A stretch of 64,000 nt of DNA from Devosia marina (GCF_009758415.1 NZ_WQRF01000004.1:62001-126000); one strand, 5' to 3'. Positions 1-8,645 are shown, counted from the first letter of the stretch. Notes: generated by a model from the letters alone, not told the origin. Program-made: numbers and translations.

Positions 1-1
1 C

Positions 2-652
2 CAGATCCCGCCCGCGGAGCAGATCGCCGAACTGATCGGAAGCCTGGGCATCGATGGCGACGACCATGTGGTGATCGTGCCCTGGGGCACCGACAGTTCC
101 GAATTCGGGGGCGCAACCCGCGTCTACTGGACCTTCAAATATCTCGGCCATGACGAGGTTTCCATCCTCGATGGCGGCTGGCGCCAATATGACGCCCAGG
201 GCGGCGAGCGCGTGGCCGAGGCCGCTGTGCCCGAAGCCACCGAGTTCCCCTATGAGGTGCGCGAAGAGCTGCGGGCGACCACTGCGGATGTGGAAGCGGC
301 ACTGGCAGCGGGCACAAAATTGGTCGATGGCCGTCCCAACGCGCAGTTCCTTGGCGAAGCCAAGAGCCCGGTTGCTCGCGTGGCCGGCACCATCCCCGGG
401 GCCGTGAACCTTGAAAACTCGGCTGTCTATAGCGCTGAATATGCCAGCTTTGCCCGGCCAGAGACCATTGCCGCCTTGGCCGAGGGCATTGGCCTGGGTG
501 CCGATGAAGACAACATCGTGTTCTGCAACACCGGTCACTGGGCTTCGGTGGTGTGGTTTGCGCTGCATGAAGTTGGCGGCAACAAGAACACCGCCATGTA
601 TGATGGTTCGATGGCCGAGTGGACGGCCGATCCGGCCCGTCCGATCCAGTAA
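2..652 (+). CDS. Sulfurtransferase (tandem rhodanese, SseA-like), 5' end outside window
   Basis: Open from the first in-frame codon at base 2, so the true start lies upstream. The visible part holds the second half of an N-terminal rhodanese domain (the HVVIV...SILDGGW stretch) and a complete C-terminal rhodanese domain. The C-terminal domain carries the active-site loop CNTGHWAS, whose Cys would form the persulfide, and ends in the typical YDGSMAEW stretch. Tandem rhodaneses of this kind move sulfane sulfur from thiosulfate or 3-mercaptopyruvate to an acceptor. The next gene is a YeeE/YedE sulfur-compound transporter on the same strand 129 bp downstream, which supports a role in thiosulfate handling. 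The exact donor cannot be told from sequence. Confidence 0.88.
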   Translation, partial: QIPPAEQIAELIGSLGIDGDDHVVIVPWGTDSSEFGGATRVYWTFKYLGHDEVSILDGGWRQYDAQGGERVAEAAVPEATEFPYEVREELRATTADVEAALAAGTKLVDGRPNAQFLGEAKSPVARVAGTIPGAVNLENSAVYSAEYASFARPETIAALAEGIGLGADEDNIVFCNTGHWASVVWFALHEVGGNKNTAMYDGSMAEWTADPARPIQ

Positions 653-781
653 TCACCGGAGACGAGCCCTGTCGCCTCGCCGACATGGCGGCGACCGAAT
701 GGATGGCCTGAGAATTGGATGTTGCGCCCGACCGGCGCAGCATCCAAAACGTCTTGACCGCACGAGTTTTTGCAAAGCACC

Positions 782-1996
782 ATGAGCGACATTTCCGCAT
801 CCACGCCCAAATTTCTGCCTCCGGTCAGGTCTGACCGCTGGCCCCTTATTGTTGCCGCGACCGCGCTGGTTCTGGGTTTCTTGCTCATCACCAGCCTGGT
901 TGATCTGCGTCAGGGCGCCTTGTTCCTGATCGGCGGCGCACTGGGCGCCGCCCTGTTCCATGGCAGCTTCGGCTTTACCGGCGGCTGGCGCCGCATGGTG
1001 GTGGAAAAGCGCGGCCGCTCGATGCGGGCGCAGATGCTGATGATCGGGGTTGCCGCCATCGCCATGATCCCGCTGGTTGCGGCCGGATCAATTGGCGGGC
1101 AGGCCATTGTCGGGGCTGCCGCGCCGGTGGGTATCTCGGTGCTGCTGGGTGCGGCCCTGTTCGGCCTGGGCATGCAATTGGGCGGTGGCTGCGGCTCAGG
1201 CACGCTGTTCACCGTCGGGGGCGGTTCAGCCCGCATGCTGGTGACGCTGGCGTTTTTCATCATCGGCGCGCTGATCGGCACCGCGCACCTGCCCTTCTGG
1301 CTCGAGCAGCCCGCGCTGGGCACGTTCAGCCTGGGGGCGGAGATCGGCATAGCCGGCGCGCTGGCCGTGACCATTGCCGCCCTGGCGCTGGTGGCCCTTG
1401 TTACCGCGCTGATCGAGCGACGCGCGCATGGCAATCTTGAAGCCGAGCCCCTACCGGCCCGACCGGGCTGGAGCTGGCTGTGGCTGGGGCCGTGGCCGCT
1501 GGTCGGCGCAGGGCTGGCGCTGGCGCTGCTCAATATTGCAACCCTGCTGACCGCGGGCCATCCCTGGTCAATCACCTATGGCTTTGGCCTGTGGGGCGCG
1601 AAAATCGCGCAAGGAATCGGTATCGATGTGGCGAGCTGGGAATTCTGGACCTGGCCGGCGCAGGCCCAGGCGCTGCAATCCTCGGTACTGGCCGATACCG
1701 TCTCGGTGATGGATTTCGGCCTGGTGCTGGGCGCGGCCATCGCCGCCTCGATTGCGGGCAAGTTCGCCCCAAAGGCCAAGCTGCCGCTGGGGTCGCTGCT
1801 GGCGGCCATTGTCGGCGGGCTGTTGATGGGCTACGGCGCACGCCTCTCCTTTGGCTGCAATATCGGCGCCCTGTTTTCAGGCATTGCCACGGGGAGCCTG
1901 CATGGCTGGCTGTGGTTCGCTGCGGCCTTTGCCGGCTCCTATGCCGGGGTCTGGGCACGCCCGCTGTTTGGTCTTGATGGATTGAGCCGCAAATGA
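782..1996 (+). CDS. YeeE/YedE family sulfur-compound (thiosulfate-type) transporter
   Basis: 404-residue polytopic membrane protein with the two-fold YeeE/YedE (DUF395) architecture. Conserved Cys-containing motifs appear in each half: GGGCGSGTLFTVGGG and SFGCNIGALFSGIATGS. In the family, TsuA-type proteins pass thiosulfate through the inner membrane along paired cysteines. The start is taken at ATG 782 (MSDISAST), not the in-frame TTG 12 bases upstream. The stop overlaps the next start by ATGA at 1993-1996, so translation of the next gene is probably coupled. The rhodanese just upstream makes uptake plus sulfur transfer the natural reading. The substrate is inferred from family. Confidence 0.88.
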   Translation: MSDISASTPKFLPPVRSDRWPLIVAATALVLGFLLITSLVDLRQGALFLIGGALGAALFHGSFGFTGGWRRMVVEKRGRSMRAQMLMIGVAAIAMIPLVAAGSIGGQAIVGAAAPVGISVLLGAALFGLGMQLGGGCGSGTLFTVGGGSARMLVTLAFFIIGALIGTAHLPFWLEQPALGTFSLGAEIGIAGALAVTIAALALVALVTALIERRAHGNLEAEPLPARPGWSWLWLGPWPLVGAGLALALLNIATLLTAGHPWSITYGFGLWGAKIAQGIGIDVASWEFWTWPAQAQALQSSVLADTVSVMDFGLVLGAAIAASIAGKFAPKAKLPLGSLLAAIVGGLLMGYGARLSFGCNIGALFSGIATGSLHGWLWFAAAFAGSYAGVWARPLFGLDGLSRK

Positions 1997-2421
1997 GTTC
2001 GCGCAACACAGTTCTGTTTGGTGCCGCGCTCGCCGTGTCGACCGCGGCCATCGCCTATGACCATGTGACGAATCCGATTCCGCCGCGTCCGACAGCGGAA
2101 ACCCGTGTCAGCGCAGGTGCATCACCCTGCTCTGCCGGGGCCGCCCCATGTGCGGCCGGCGCACCTTGTGCCGCGGGCGCGCCCAGCAAGGCAGCACCGC
2201 CGCCACCCCCGGCAGCCGCGCCCTGCGCAGCGGGGGCGCCGGCCAAGGCCGCGCCGCCACCGCCTCCGGCCATACCGCCAGCCACGACACAGAAGGCCCC
2301 TCCGCCCCCGCCACCAGCCACGCCGCCCGCTGCAACGGCGCCGCAATTGGCGCCGCCCCCGGCCCCGAAGCCGCTTCCGGACGGGGCAGAGGAAGCGCCG
2401 GACCTGGTGGTTTCTGATTGA
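1993..2421 (+). CDS. Small Cys/Pro/Ala-repeat membrane-anchored protein, unknown function
   Basis: 142 residues. The N-terminus (about residues 5-22) is a hydrophobic segment that could be a signal anchor. The rest is low complexity: repeats of PC(A/S)AGA followed by KAAPPPPPA, present twice in near-identical form, then a Pro/Ala tail ending in an acidic segment. It has several Cys in a regular spacing but no CxxCH haem motif. It is coupled by ATGA to the sulfur transporter upstream and by a one-base overlap to the next gene, so it belongs to the same transcript. A periplasmic thiol or linker role is conceivable but is only inference; no known family was recognised. Confidence 0.7.
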   Translation: MSSRNTVLFGAALAVSTAAIAYDHVTNPIPPRPTAETRVSAGASPCSAGAAPCAAGAPCAAGAPSKAAPPPPPAAAPCAAGAPAKAAPPPPPAIPPATTQKAPPPPPPATPPAATAPQLAPPPAPKPLPDGAEEAPDLVVSD

Positions 2422-3002
2422 TGAGCGCCGCGCGGGAACAGGCCCACGCGGAAATCGCCTTTTGCGAGGCTGTCCTCGCCAAGGGCGGTCTTACCGTGCT
2501 GAGCGAAACCTTTGCCGGCATCACCGACATTGCCGCCTGGGAGCACTATCCTGCGGGCGATGTGTTCGATCCGGCCAGCAATGCGCAGTGGTTCTATCAC
2601 TGTCATCCAGCCGAGGACGGTGCGACAGAGCATGGGCATTTCCATTGCTTCGTGCGCCCCGATGGACCGGCGGGCCCGATCCATCACCTCTGCGCGGTGG
2701 GCGTTGACGCCCAGGGGCGGCTGTTGCGGCTGTTCACCGTCAATCAATGGGTGGTTGGGGATGACTGGGCGGATGCGGAGACGACCATTCCCCTCCTCGC
2801 CCGCTTCGACATGCAGATGCCGCGCCCATCCTACCTCGTCAATCGCTGGCTGACGGCGGTGTTGGTGGCCCATGAGGACGAGATTGCCGCGCTTGTCCGC
2901 CAGCGCGATGCGGTGCTCGCGGGCCATCAGCCACCGGAGGGCATTGCAGCCCGTGATGACCGCGCGCTGGAAGTGACTTCCGAACTTCTAGTGGACCACT
3001 AA
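2421..3002 (+). CDS. Conserved-looking His-rich hypothetical protein (possibly DUF6969-like)
   Basis: 193 residues, soluble, no signal peptide or membrane segment. The central part is unusually rich in His and Cys (WFYHCHPAEDG, EHGHFHCF, GPIHHLCAV), which would suit metal binding. The ATG at 2421 overlaps the stop of the previous gene by one base; an in-frame TTG lies just upstream. The resemblance to DUF6969 is from memory and weak. Its 3' end overlaps the convergent cutC-like gene by 15 bases through a palindrome. Position at the end of a sulfur-transport operon is the only functional clue. Confidence 0.7.
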   Translation: MSAAREQAHAEIAFCEAVLAKGGLTVLSETFAGITDIAAWEHYPAGDVFDPASNAQWFYHCHPAEDGATEHGHFHCFVRPDGPAGPIHHLCAVGVDAQGRLLRLFTVNQWVVGDDWADAETTIPLLARFDMQMPRPSYLVNRWLTAVLVAHEDEIAALVRQRDAVLAGHQPPEGIAARDDRALEVTSELLVDH

Positions 3003-3707
3003 AGTGGCCTTGAGGGCGGCAACCTTGTCGGGGCTGGTGGCGCGGCGCTTCGGGCTGACGAAGCCAAGGCGCTGTGCGACATCGCTATCGGGCGGCACCG
3101 TCGCGGAGCAGGAGCCATGAACGGCCGCCAAAGGGACGCGGCCAAGAATATGCGGCGCGGTGGCCGCATTGACGCCTGCCCCGGCCATGATGGTGATGCG
3201 CCCGTCGGCGATATTATGGGCCAGCTCAAGATCGGCAATGCCCTCAAGCGCGCTGGGCGCGCGGCCCGAGGTCAAAATGGTATCGAAACCCAGGGCAATG
3301 GCCTGTTCGACCGCTTCGGCAATGTCCGGCACCAGGTCAATGGCGCGGTGCAGGGTCTTCTGCATTTCGCCGGCTTCATCCACCAGGCGCTCCAGTTTTT
3401 CGATATCGAGCCGCCCGTTGGGCAGGCTGGCGCCCAGCACCACGCCGGAGAGCCCGGCCTGACGCGCGGCCTCGATATCGCCCAGCATGGCTTCGAGGTC
3501 GCCGGCGGTGAAAACAAAATCGCCGGCGCGCGGGCGGATCATCGCGCGCACCGGCACCGGGGCCCTGCCCGCCAGCGCCATCAGGCCAGCATAGGGTGTC
3601 AGCCCCCCAAGTTCGAGCACCGAACAGAGTTCCACCCGGTCGGCACCGCCGACAATCGCGGCGGCCAGGCCTTCGGCAGTGTCAACGCAGACTTCGAGCA
3701 GAGTCAT
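2988..3707 (-). CDS. cutC: CutC family protein (copper homeostasis/PF03932 TIM barrel)
   Basis: 239 residues matching the CutC TIM-barrel family. Visible hallmarks are the start LLEVCVDT, GADRVELC, a VRAMIRPR segment, the GVVLGAS strand and the C-terminal IMAGAGVN strand. CutC was first linked to copper tolerance in E. coli, but its biochemical activity is not settled. Its ATG (3705-3707) overlaps the stop of the upstream ROK kinase by ATGA. It is therefore last in a TRAP-ROK-CutC transcription unit, which fits a sugar-metabolism link better than copper. Confidence 0.85.
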   Translation of the reverse strand: MTLLEVCVDTAEGLAAAIVGGADRVELCSVLELGGLTPYAGLMALAGRAPVPVRAMIRPRAGDFVFTAGDLEAMLGDIEAARQAGLSGVVLGASLPNGRLDIEKLERLVDEAGEMQKTLHRAIDLVPDIAEAVEQAIALGFDTILTSGRAPSALEGIADLELAHNIADGRITIMAGAGVNAATAPHILGRVPLAAVHGSCSATVPPDSDVAQRLGFVSPKRRATSPDKVAALKATLVVH

Positions 3708-4618
3708 GCCACTCCCTCCGAGAATGCCAGGCTCGCCGCGCCGGTCAATCCAGCATCGACGGTCAATTGCGCGGGGACGACCAACGGGCGGTCAATCTTG
3801 CGCAGGATACGCCCGCGCACCGCCACATCCAACCGGGCAACCAGGCCATGTGCATTGCCCAGCCCGCCGCCAACCGGGATGATGTCGGGCCCGACGATAT
3901 TGACGGTCAGCGCCAGGGGAAGGGAGACCAGCTCGACATAGAGATCAAGCGTCTGGGTGGCCTGCACGTCACCGCTTTGCCATTGCGTCACAATGTCCGT
4001 GCTTGGCAGATCGGCGCCATGCAGGTGCTTGTGCAGCTTCTCGATGCCGCGGGCGCCACCGACTGTATCGACGCAGCCCTCAAGGCCGCAGCCGCAGGGC
4101 AGATGCGGCATGTCGAAGGGCGGAACACTGACCCGAGTGGCCACCGCCGTGCCATGTCCCCATTCGCCGGACAGGCCGCCGCCGCCCCGGAACAGGCGAC
4201 CAGCGGCGACAATGCCGCCGCCGACCCCAGTGCCCAGAATGGCGCCAAAGACGACGCGATGATCGCGCCCGGCGCCGGCAAAAGCCTCGGCCAGGGCAAA
4301 GCAATCGGCATCATTAGCGACCAGAACCTGACAGCCCAGCCGCGCACCAAGGTCGCCGGCCAGATTGCGACCATCGATGCAGGGGATATTGGCCACTGTG
4401 GTCAATCCGGATTCCGGATCGACGACGCCGGTGACGGAAATGGAGACCGGGCGGCCCGCAGGGGCACCGCCCTGTTCGATGAGGCCGGCAATCGCGGCGG
4501 CAAAGGCCTCGAAATCATCGCGCGGGGTCGGCACGCGACCCAACGGCACCAAAGCGTCGGGGCCAGTGGCAGTGGCCGCCTTGATGGTGGTGCCGCCAAT
4601 ATCGAAACAGGTAATCAT
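3704..4618 (-). CDS. ROK family sugar kinase
   Basis: 304 residues. The N-terminal phosphate-binding motif is CFDIGGTTIKAA. A catalytic-type Asp lies in VLVANDADCFALAEA, GTGVGGGIV follows, and the zinc-binding ROK motif reads HLPCGCGLEGCVDTV with its Cys ligands intact. The usual Glu after the last Cys region is replaced (CVD). Family members phosphorylate glucose, N-acetylglucosamine, N-acetylmannosamine or similar. It lies 73 bp downstream of a TRAP transporter and is coupled to cutC, so it probably phosphorylates a product of what the TRAP system imports. The exact sugar cannot be read from sequence. Confidence 0.85.
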   Translation of the reverse strand: MITCFDIGGTTIKAATATGPDALVPLGRVPTPRDDFEAFAAAIAGLIEQGGAPAGRPVSISVTGVVDPESGLTTVANIPCIDGRNLAGDLGARLGCQVLVANDADCFALAEAFAGAGRDHRVVFGAILGTGVGGGIVAAGRLFRGGGGLSGEWGHGTAVATRVSVPPFDMPHLPCGCGLEGCVDTVGGARGIEKLHKHLHGADLPSTDIVTQWQSGDVQATQTLDLYVELVSLPLALTVNIVGPDIIPVGGGLGNAHGLVARLDVAVRGRILRKIDRPLVVPAQLTVDAGLTGAASLAFSEGVA

Positions 4619-4691
4619 GTGCCGGGGCCTTTTTGTCCGGCATTTAGTCTGGTTGCGCCCGCGCGATCAAGGTGCGGGCACAGGCAAAGAA

Positions 4692-5993
4692 TCAGTTCAG
4701 CAGGCCTGCCGCGCGCGGCAGCCAGAGGACGGTTTCAGGCACATAGGTAATGAGTATCAGAACCCCGATCAGGATGGCGATAAGTGCCCAGATTTCGCGG
4801 ATCATCTCGCCCAGCGGAATGCCGTTGAGCGCCTTGATGATATAGAGCAGGATGCCATAGGGGGGCGTGATCAGGCCGATCATCATGTTGAACACGACCA
4901 CCACGCCGAAATGGTGCAGGTCGATGCCCAGTGCTGCCGCCGTGGGGATGAACAGCGGGGTGATCACCAGCATGATGGTTGAGACGTCGAGGAAACAGCC
5001 AAGCAGCAAATACAGGATGTTCACGAAGAGTAGAAACGTCCACTGGTTCATGTCGAAGCCCACGAGGAACTCGTAGAGCATTTGCGGCACGCGCTCGATC
5101 GCGATGGCGTAGTTGAAAATGAAGGCGCCACCCAGGACAAGCGTCACGACGGCGGTGGTCTTTACGGTCTCGCGCACGACCTTGTAGAAGTCCGCAAAGC
5201 CCATGGATCGGTAGGCAATGACTGCCAGGACCAGCGCGTAGAAGGCGGATACGGCGGCCGCTTCGGTCGGCGTGAAGGCGCCAGAATAGATGCCGCCGAG
5301 CAGGATCACCGGCATCATTAAAGGCGGCACAGCCCTTAGAATGATAACGGGATAGAGTCCCCAGGGAATTGTGTCTTCGACAGGAAATTTGCGTCTGATG
5401 GCGACGATCTGGACATAGATACAGAGCGCCAGCACCACGATCAGCGCCGGCACCACGCCAGCGAGGAACAGCACCCCGACCGAGGTCGAGGAGATCAGCG
5501 CATAAAACACCAAAGGAATGGAGGGCGGAAAGATCGGCCCGACAACAGCGGTCGCCGCGGTCAGAGCACCAGCAAAGCCACGCGGGTACCGATTCTTGTC
5601 GATCATCATGCCGGTGACCACCTTGCCGACGCCTGCAGCATCGGAAATGGCTGAGCCGCTCATACCCGAGAAGATCAGCGAGGTGACGACATTGACCTGG
5701 GCCAGACCGCCCGGCAGACGTCCGACCATGGCCAGAGAAAATTTGAGCAGGCGCTCGGTGATCTTGCCTGATTCCATGATGTTGGCGGCAAAGATGAAGA
5801 GCGGCACGGCCAGGGCGACAAAGTTGCCGAAGACGCCATTGAGCACGTTTTCAGCGGCCAGACCCACATCTCGGCCCGAGACCAAGAGGTAGAAAATCGA
5901 AGCCACAATCATCGAGATCGAGAAGGGCAGGCCCGATGCCGTGATGACGATCAGCAGGACAACAAGGATGGGAAGGGCGTAATCCGCCAGCAT
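4692..5993 (-). CDS. TRAP transporter large permease (DctM family)
   Basis: 433 residues and about a dozen hydrophobic segments, the standard size and shape of DctM, the ion-coupled channel subunit of tripartite ATP-independent periplasmic transporters. Recognisable family stretches are SGMSGSAISDAAGVG near residues 130-145, FPPSIPLVFYALISS, AFTPTEAAAVSAFYAL and LITPPYGILLY. It is preceded on the same strand by the small permease and the binding protein in dctP-dctQ-dctM order, all running leftwards. Confidence 0.93.
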   Translation of the reverse strand: MLADYALPILVVLLIVITASGLPFSISMIVASIFYLLVSGRDVGLAAENVLNGVFGNFVALAVPLFIFAANIMESGKITERLLKFSLAMVGRLPGGLAQVNVVTSLIFSGMSGSAISDAAGVGKVVTGMMIDKNRYPRGFAGALTAATAVVGPIFPPSIPLVFYALISSTSVGVLFLAGVVPALIVVLALCIYVQIVAIRRKFPVEDTIPWGLYPVIILRAVPPLMMPVILLGGIYSGAFTPTEAAAVSAFYALVLAVIAYRSMGFADFYKVVRETVKTTAVVTLVLGGAFIFNYAIAIERVPQMLYEFLVGFDMNQWTFLLFVNILYLLLGCFLDVSTIMLVITPLFIPTAAALGIDLHHFGVVVVFNMMIGLITPPYGILLYIIKALNGIPLGEMIREIWALIAILIGVLILITYVPETVLWLPRAAGLLN

Positions 5994-6015
5994 GACAAAA
6001 CTCCTCGCGGACGGA

Positions 6016-6507
6016 TCAGATGTGGTGGCGCCAGTTCCGGCCCATCAGGCCGAACAGACGGTGAAGGCCCTGCGCCGAAAAGGACACGAGAAACACCAGA
6101 TAGCAGCCATAGATCCATTCCATGGGCAGGCGCATCACCGGCGAATTCTTGCGCGTCAGAAAGGCGAGATAATCCCAGGTGTGGGGGATCAACAGACCAA
6201 AGGCGATCAACAGCACCACCATGGCGAAGATGGCAAAGGCGCGCCGGCCATTGTCGGACAGCACGTCATAGAGCACGTCGAAAGAGACATGCTCCTTGAT
6301 GCGCACCATGAAGGCCGCCGCCCAGAAGACCGCCCAGATAAAGGCGATCATGACGAATTCTTCGGTCCAGGCGAGCGGCCGGTTCATGACATAGCGCATG
6401 AAGACCTGGGCGATGAAACCACCAAAAGCAACCACGAAGAAAAGGACGCCGAGGAGATCGGCAAACTTTCGCAATGTGGAAAACAGGGACTTCAGGTTCG
6501 CATTCAT
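6016..6507 (-). CDS. TRAP transporter small permease (DctQ family)
   Basis: 163 residues with four predicted membrane spans, the hallmark of DctQ. The central stretch MRYVMNRPLAWTEEF is typical of the family (RxxxxxxxxWxEE). It lies between the binding protein and the large permease of the same system, with 22 bp to dctM and 32 bp to dctP. Confidence 0.9.
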   Translation of the reverse strand: MNANLKSLFSTLRKFADLLGVLFFVVAFGGFIAQVFMRYVMNRPLAWTEEFVMIAFIWAVFWAAAFMVRIKEHVSFDVLYDVLSDNGRRAFAIFAMVVLLIAFGLLIPHTWDYLAFLTRKNSPVMRLPMEWIYGCYLVFLVSFSAQGLHRLFGLMGRNWRHHI

Positions 6508-6539
6508 TTCGTCGTCCAGGTCAGGCGTGGTTCAGGCGA

Positions 6540-7544
6540 TCAGGGCGCCAGTTCGTTGATGCGGTCAACCCAGCCTTCGGGCCAGGAGGCGGCGCGATCG
6601 GAGGTGAGGTAGAAGTTCTGCACATGGGTGCGGAACGCCTCAACGTCAGGCGTGGTCACCGTCAGGCCCTCTTCCTCGAAGAAGGACACAAGGCGATCTT
6701 CGTTGGCAATGCGTTCGGCATTGTTCCAGTCGCAGGCGGCAACGGCGGCCTCGGTCATCTTGGCCTTCTCGTCGTCGGTGAGCTGTTCCCAGGTCTGATT
6801 GTTGACCGCCATGGGCAGGCCATCGACCAGGTGGCTGGTCAGCGTAATCTGCTCGGTGACCTCGTAGAACTTGGCCGCTTCAACGGTAGGCAGGGGATTG
6901 TCCTGCGCGTCGATCGTGCCGGTCTGCAGGCCCAGATAGACCTCGCCGAACGGAAGCGGGGTCGGATTGGCGCCCAGAGCCTCGCCAAGGAACAGCCAGC
7001 TATCGGAACCGGGCATGCGCAGCTTGACGCCGGCCAGATCCTCGGGGGTCTGGATGTCGCGTGCGGTGCGCAGGTTGAGCTGGCGCGTGCCGAGATAGCA
7101 GGCATCGAGAAGCTGAATGCCCATTTCGTCGGAAACGCGCTGCTTGAATTCTTCGCCGATATCGCTTTCCAGCACGGCCCGGTAGTGCTCGGGATTCTGG
7201 AACAGATAGCCGGCGGTGAACAGGCCGAATTCGGGGATGGCATCGGCAATCAGCTGGAAGGCGACATAGGCCATTTCGGCATTGCCGCGCTGCAGCGCAT
7301 CGAGATCGGCGTTCTGACCGAACAGGGCGCCCGAATCGTAGAGCTGGATGTCGAAGCGGCCCGGCAGCAGCTCTTCGAGCTTGTATGCAAAAACCTGCAT
7401 GGCCTGGGTATGCAGATCGGTCGGAACCGAAACGGTGGTGAATTTGAGTTCGATCTGGTCCTGAGCCAGAGCCGGCGTGGCCACAAGGGCGGTGGCCAGC
7501 GCAGTCGCAGTCATGGCGACCAGGGCGGTGTGCTTAAGGGTCAT
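6540..7544 (-). CDS. TRAP transporter substrate-binding protein (DctP/SiaP-like)
   Basis: 334 residues. A signal peptide covers about residues 1-23 (hydrophobic run ending ATPALAQ). Conserved features are GTRQLNLRTA, LRMPGS (the Arg that normally grips a substrate carboxylate), GANPTPLPFGEVYLGLQTG and AQDNPLP, all close to the SiaP/DctP pattern. The start is ATG 7544, which has a strong GGGAGGA ribosome site; an in-frame extension further upstream is not supported. With DctQ and DctM it imports an organic acid or sugar acid. The SiaP-like look, with a DapA-family aldolase divergent and a ROK kinase downstream, suggests an acidic sugar, but this is inference. Confidence 0.92.
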   Translation of the reverse strand: MTLKHTALVAMTATALATALVATPALAQDQIELKFTTVSVPTDLHTQAMQVFAYKLEELLPGRFDIQLYDSGALFGQNADLDALQRGNAEMAYVAFQLIADAIPEFGLFTAGYLFQNPEHYRAVLESDIGEEFKQRVSDEMGIQLLDACYLGTRQLNLRTARDIQTPEDLAGVKLRMPGSDSWLFLGEALGANPTPLPFGEVYLGLQTGTIDAQDNPLPTVEAAKFYEVTEQITLTSHLVDGLPMAVNNQTWEQLTDDEKAKMTEAAVAACDWNNAERIANEDRLVSFFEEEGLTVTTPDVEAFRTHVQNFYLTSDRAASWPEGWVDRINELAP

Positions 7545-7682
7545 TACGATCCTCCCTCTCGAGCGATGATGATGACGGTTCGCTTCCTCCCCTCCGGCGT
7601 CCTTTTGCCGGTGAAAGCGTCCGCTTGTTTTGACGGGCGGACTTTGCAACAGGAAACGACTGATGTAAACAGTGATGTGACA

Positions 7683-7697
7683 ACTGATTGTATCAGT
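7683..7697. promoter_or_regulatory. Candidate GntR operator in divergent TRAP/aldolase promoter region
   Basis: Perfect inverted repeat ACTGAT-TGT-ATCAGT between the divergent dctP (start 7544) and aldolase (start 7731) genes, with related half-sites just upstream (ACTGATG at 7669, AGTGATG at 7681). A FCD-type GntR regulator is encoded two genes downstream, and such proteins bind short palindromes of this size. The assignment to that regulator is inference. Confidence 0.5.
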
Positions 7698-7730
7698 GTA
7701 TGGACAAGCCCATTGCGGAGGACCTTTACC

Positions 7731-8645
7731 GTGGCGAACTCAGACCTTTCCGGCATCATTTGCGCGTCGGTGACCCCGGTGACCGCGCAATATGGAATCG
7801 ACGCCGGGCGCCTCGCCATGCATTGCGCGCGCCTGCTGGAGAACGGTTGCAGCTTCGTCTCGACCTTTGGCACGACGGGAGAAGGCGCCTCATTCTCGAC
7901 CAATGAGAAAATCGCCGCCCTTCGCGCCCTGCGTGATGCCGGGGCCGACATGAGCAAGCAAATTCCCTCGGTGATGACCCCAAGCAGCGATGAGGCCGGA
8001 CGCCTGATCGCCGAGATCGCGGCGCTGGGTTGCCGCGGCGCGCTTGTGCTGCCGCCCTTCTATTATGGCAGTGCGACCGAGGGAGGCATTGTCGCCTTTT
8101 TTGATGCCGCACTTGCCAAGGCTGGCAATCCCGACCTCGACATATTGCTCTACAATATTCCGCAATTCTCTCGCATCACGTTCACGCCAACCCTTGTCGC
8201 CAAGCTGGTCGACCGATTTGGGCAGCAGATCGTGGGCGTCAAGGATTCCACCGGCAGGCTGGAAAGCGGGATTGAGCTGGCACAAGGCTTCCCGCAGCTT
8301 TCCGTGTTCACCGGCGACGATCGCGTATTGCCGCATTTGCTCGCAAAGGGCGGGGCCGGAATGATCGGCGGCATGCCGAACCTGTTTGCCTCGGATCTGC
8401 GCCGGCTCTACGAGGCGCCTGACGCCGCGAGCTCAGAGGCTTTGAAGGCCAATGCTGCGACCCGCATTGAAGCGGTGGATGGCAATGGGGCGCTGCTTGC
8501 GCTCAAGGCCACGCTGGCGGCACTTTATGGTGACGCCGAATGGGCGCGCGCCATGCCGCCGCTTGTAGCCATTTCGTCAGAACGGGCAGAGCTCGTATTC
8601 AAGGCAATTGAGGGCACCGGCTTTGCGGTGCGCCCCGCCGCCTGA
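7731..8645 (+). CDS. DapA/NAL superfamily class I aldolase (dihydrodipicolinate synthase-like)
   Basis: 304-residue TIM barrel of the dihydrodipicolinate synthase/N-acetylneuraminate lyase superfamily. It shows the GTTGEG phosphate/carboxylate loop, the catalytic Tyr in LLYNIP (about Y141) and the Schiff-base Lys in VGVKDSTG (about K171). The start is GTG 7731 with a GGAGG site 8-12 bases upstream; the frame stays open further upstream, antisense to dctP, but that is a shadow. Because it sits with a TRAP transporter and a GntR gene rather than with lysine genes, it is probably a catabolic 2-keto-3-deoxy sugar-acid aldolase or dehydratase. The precise substrate is unknown. Confidence 0.88.
   Translation: MANSDLSGIICASVTPVTAQYGIDAGRLAMHCARLLENGCSFVSTFGTTGEGASFSTNEKIAALRALRDAGADMSKQIPSVMTPSSDEAGRLIAEIAALGCRGALVLPPFYYGSATEGGIVAFFDAALAKAGNPDLDILLYNIPQFSRITFTPTLVAKLVDRFGQQIVGVKDSTGRLESGIELAQGFPQLSVFTGDDRVLPHLLAKGGAGMIGGMPNLFASDLRRLYEAPDAASSEALKANAATRIEAVDGNGALLALKATLAALYGDAEWARAMPPLVAISSERAELVFKAIEGTGFAVRPAA

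Noticed and set aside
6474-7730. Open frame extending the aldolase gene about 1250 bases upstream
   Set aside because: It is antisense to the well-supported dctP gene, and the aldolase domain with its own ribosome site begins at GTG 7731.
3704-8645. Sialic acid operon (SiaPQM, NanA, NanK)
   Set aside because: The binding protein is SiaP-like, but the aldolase has the GTTGE loop of the DapA group rather than the GSTGE loop of NanA, and no NanE or NagA/NagB is adjacent. The substrate is left open.
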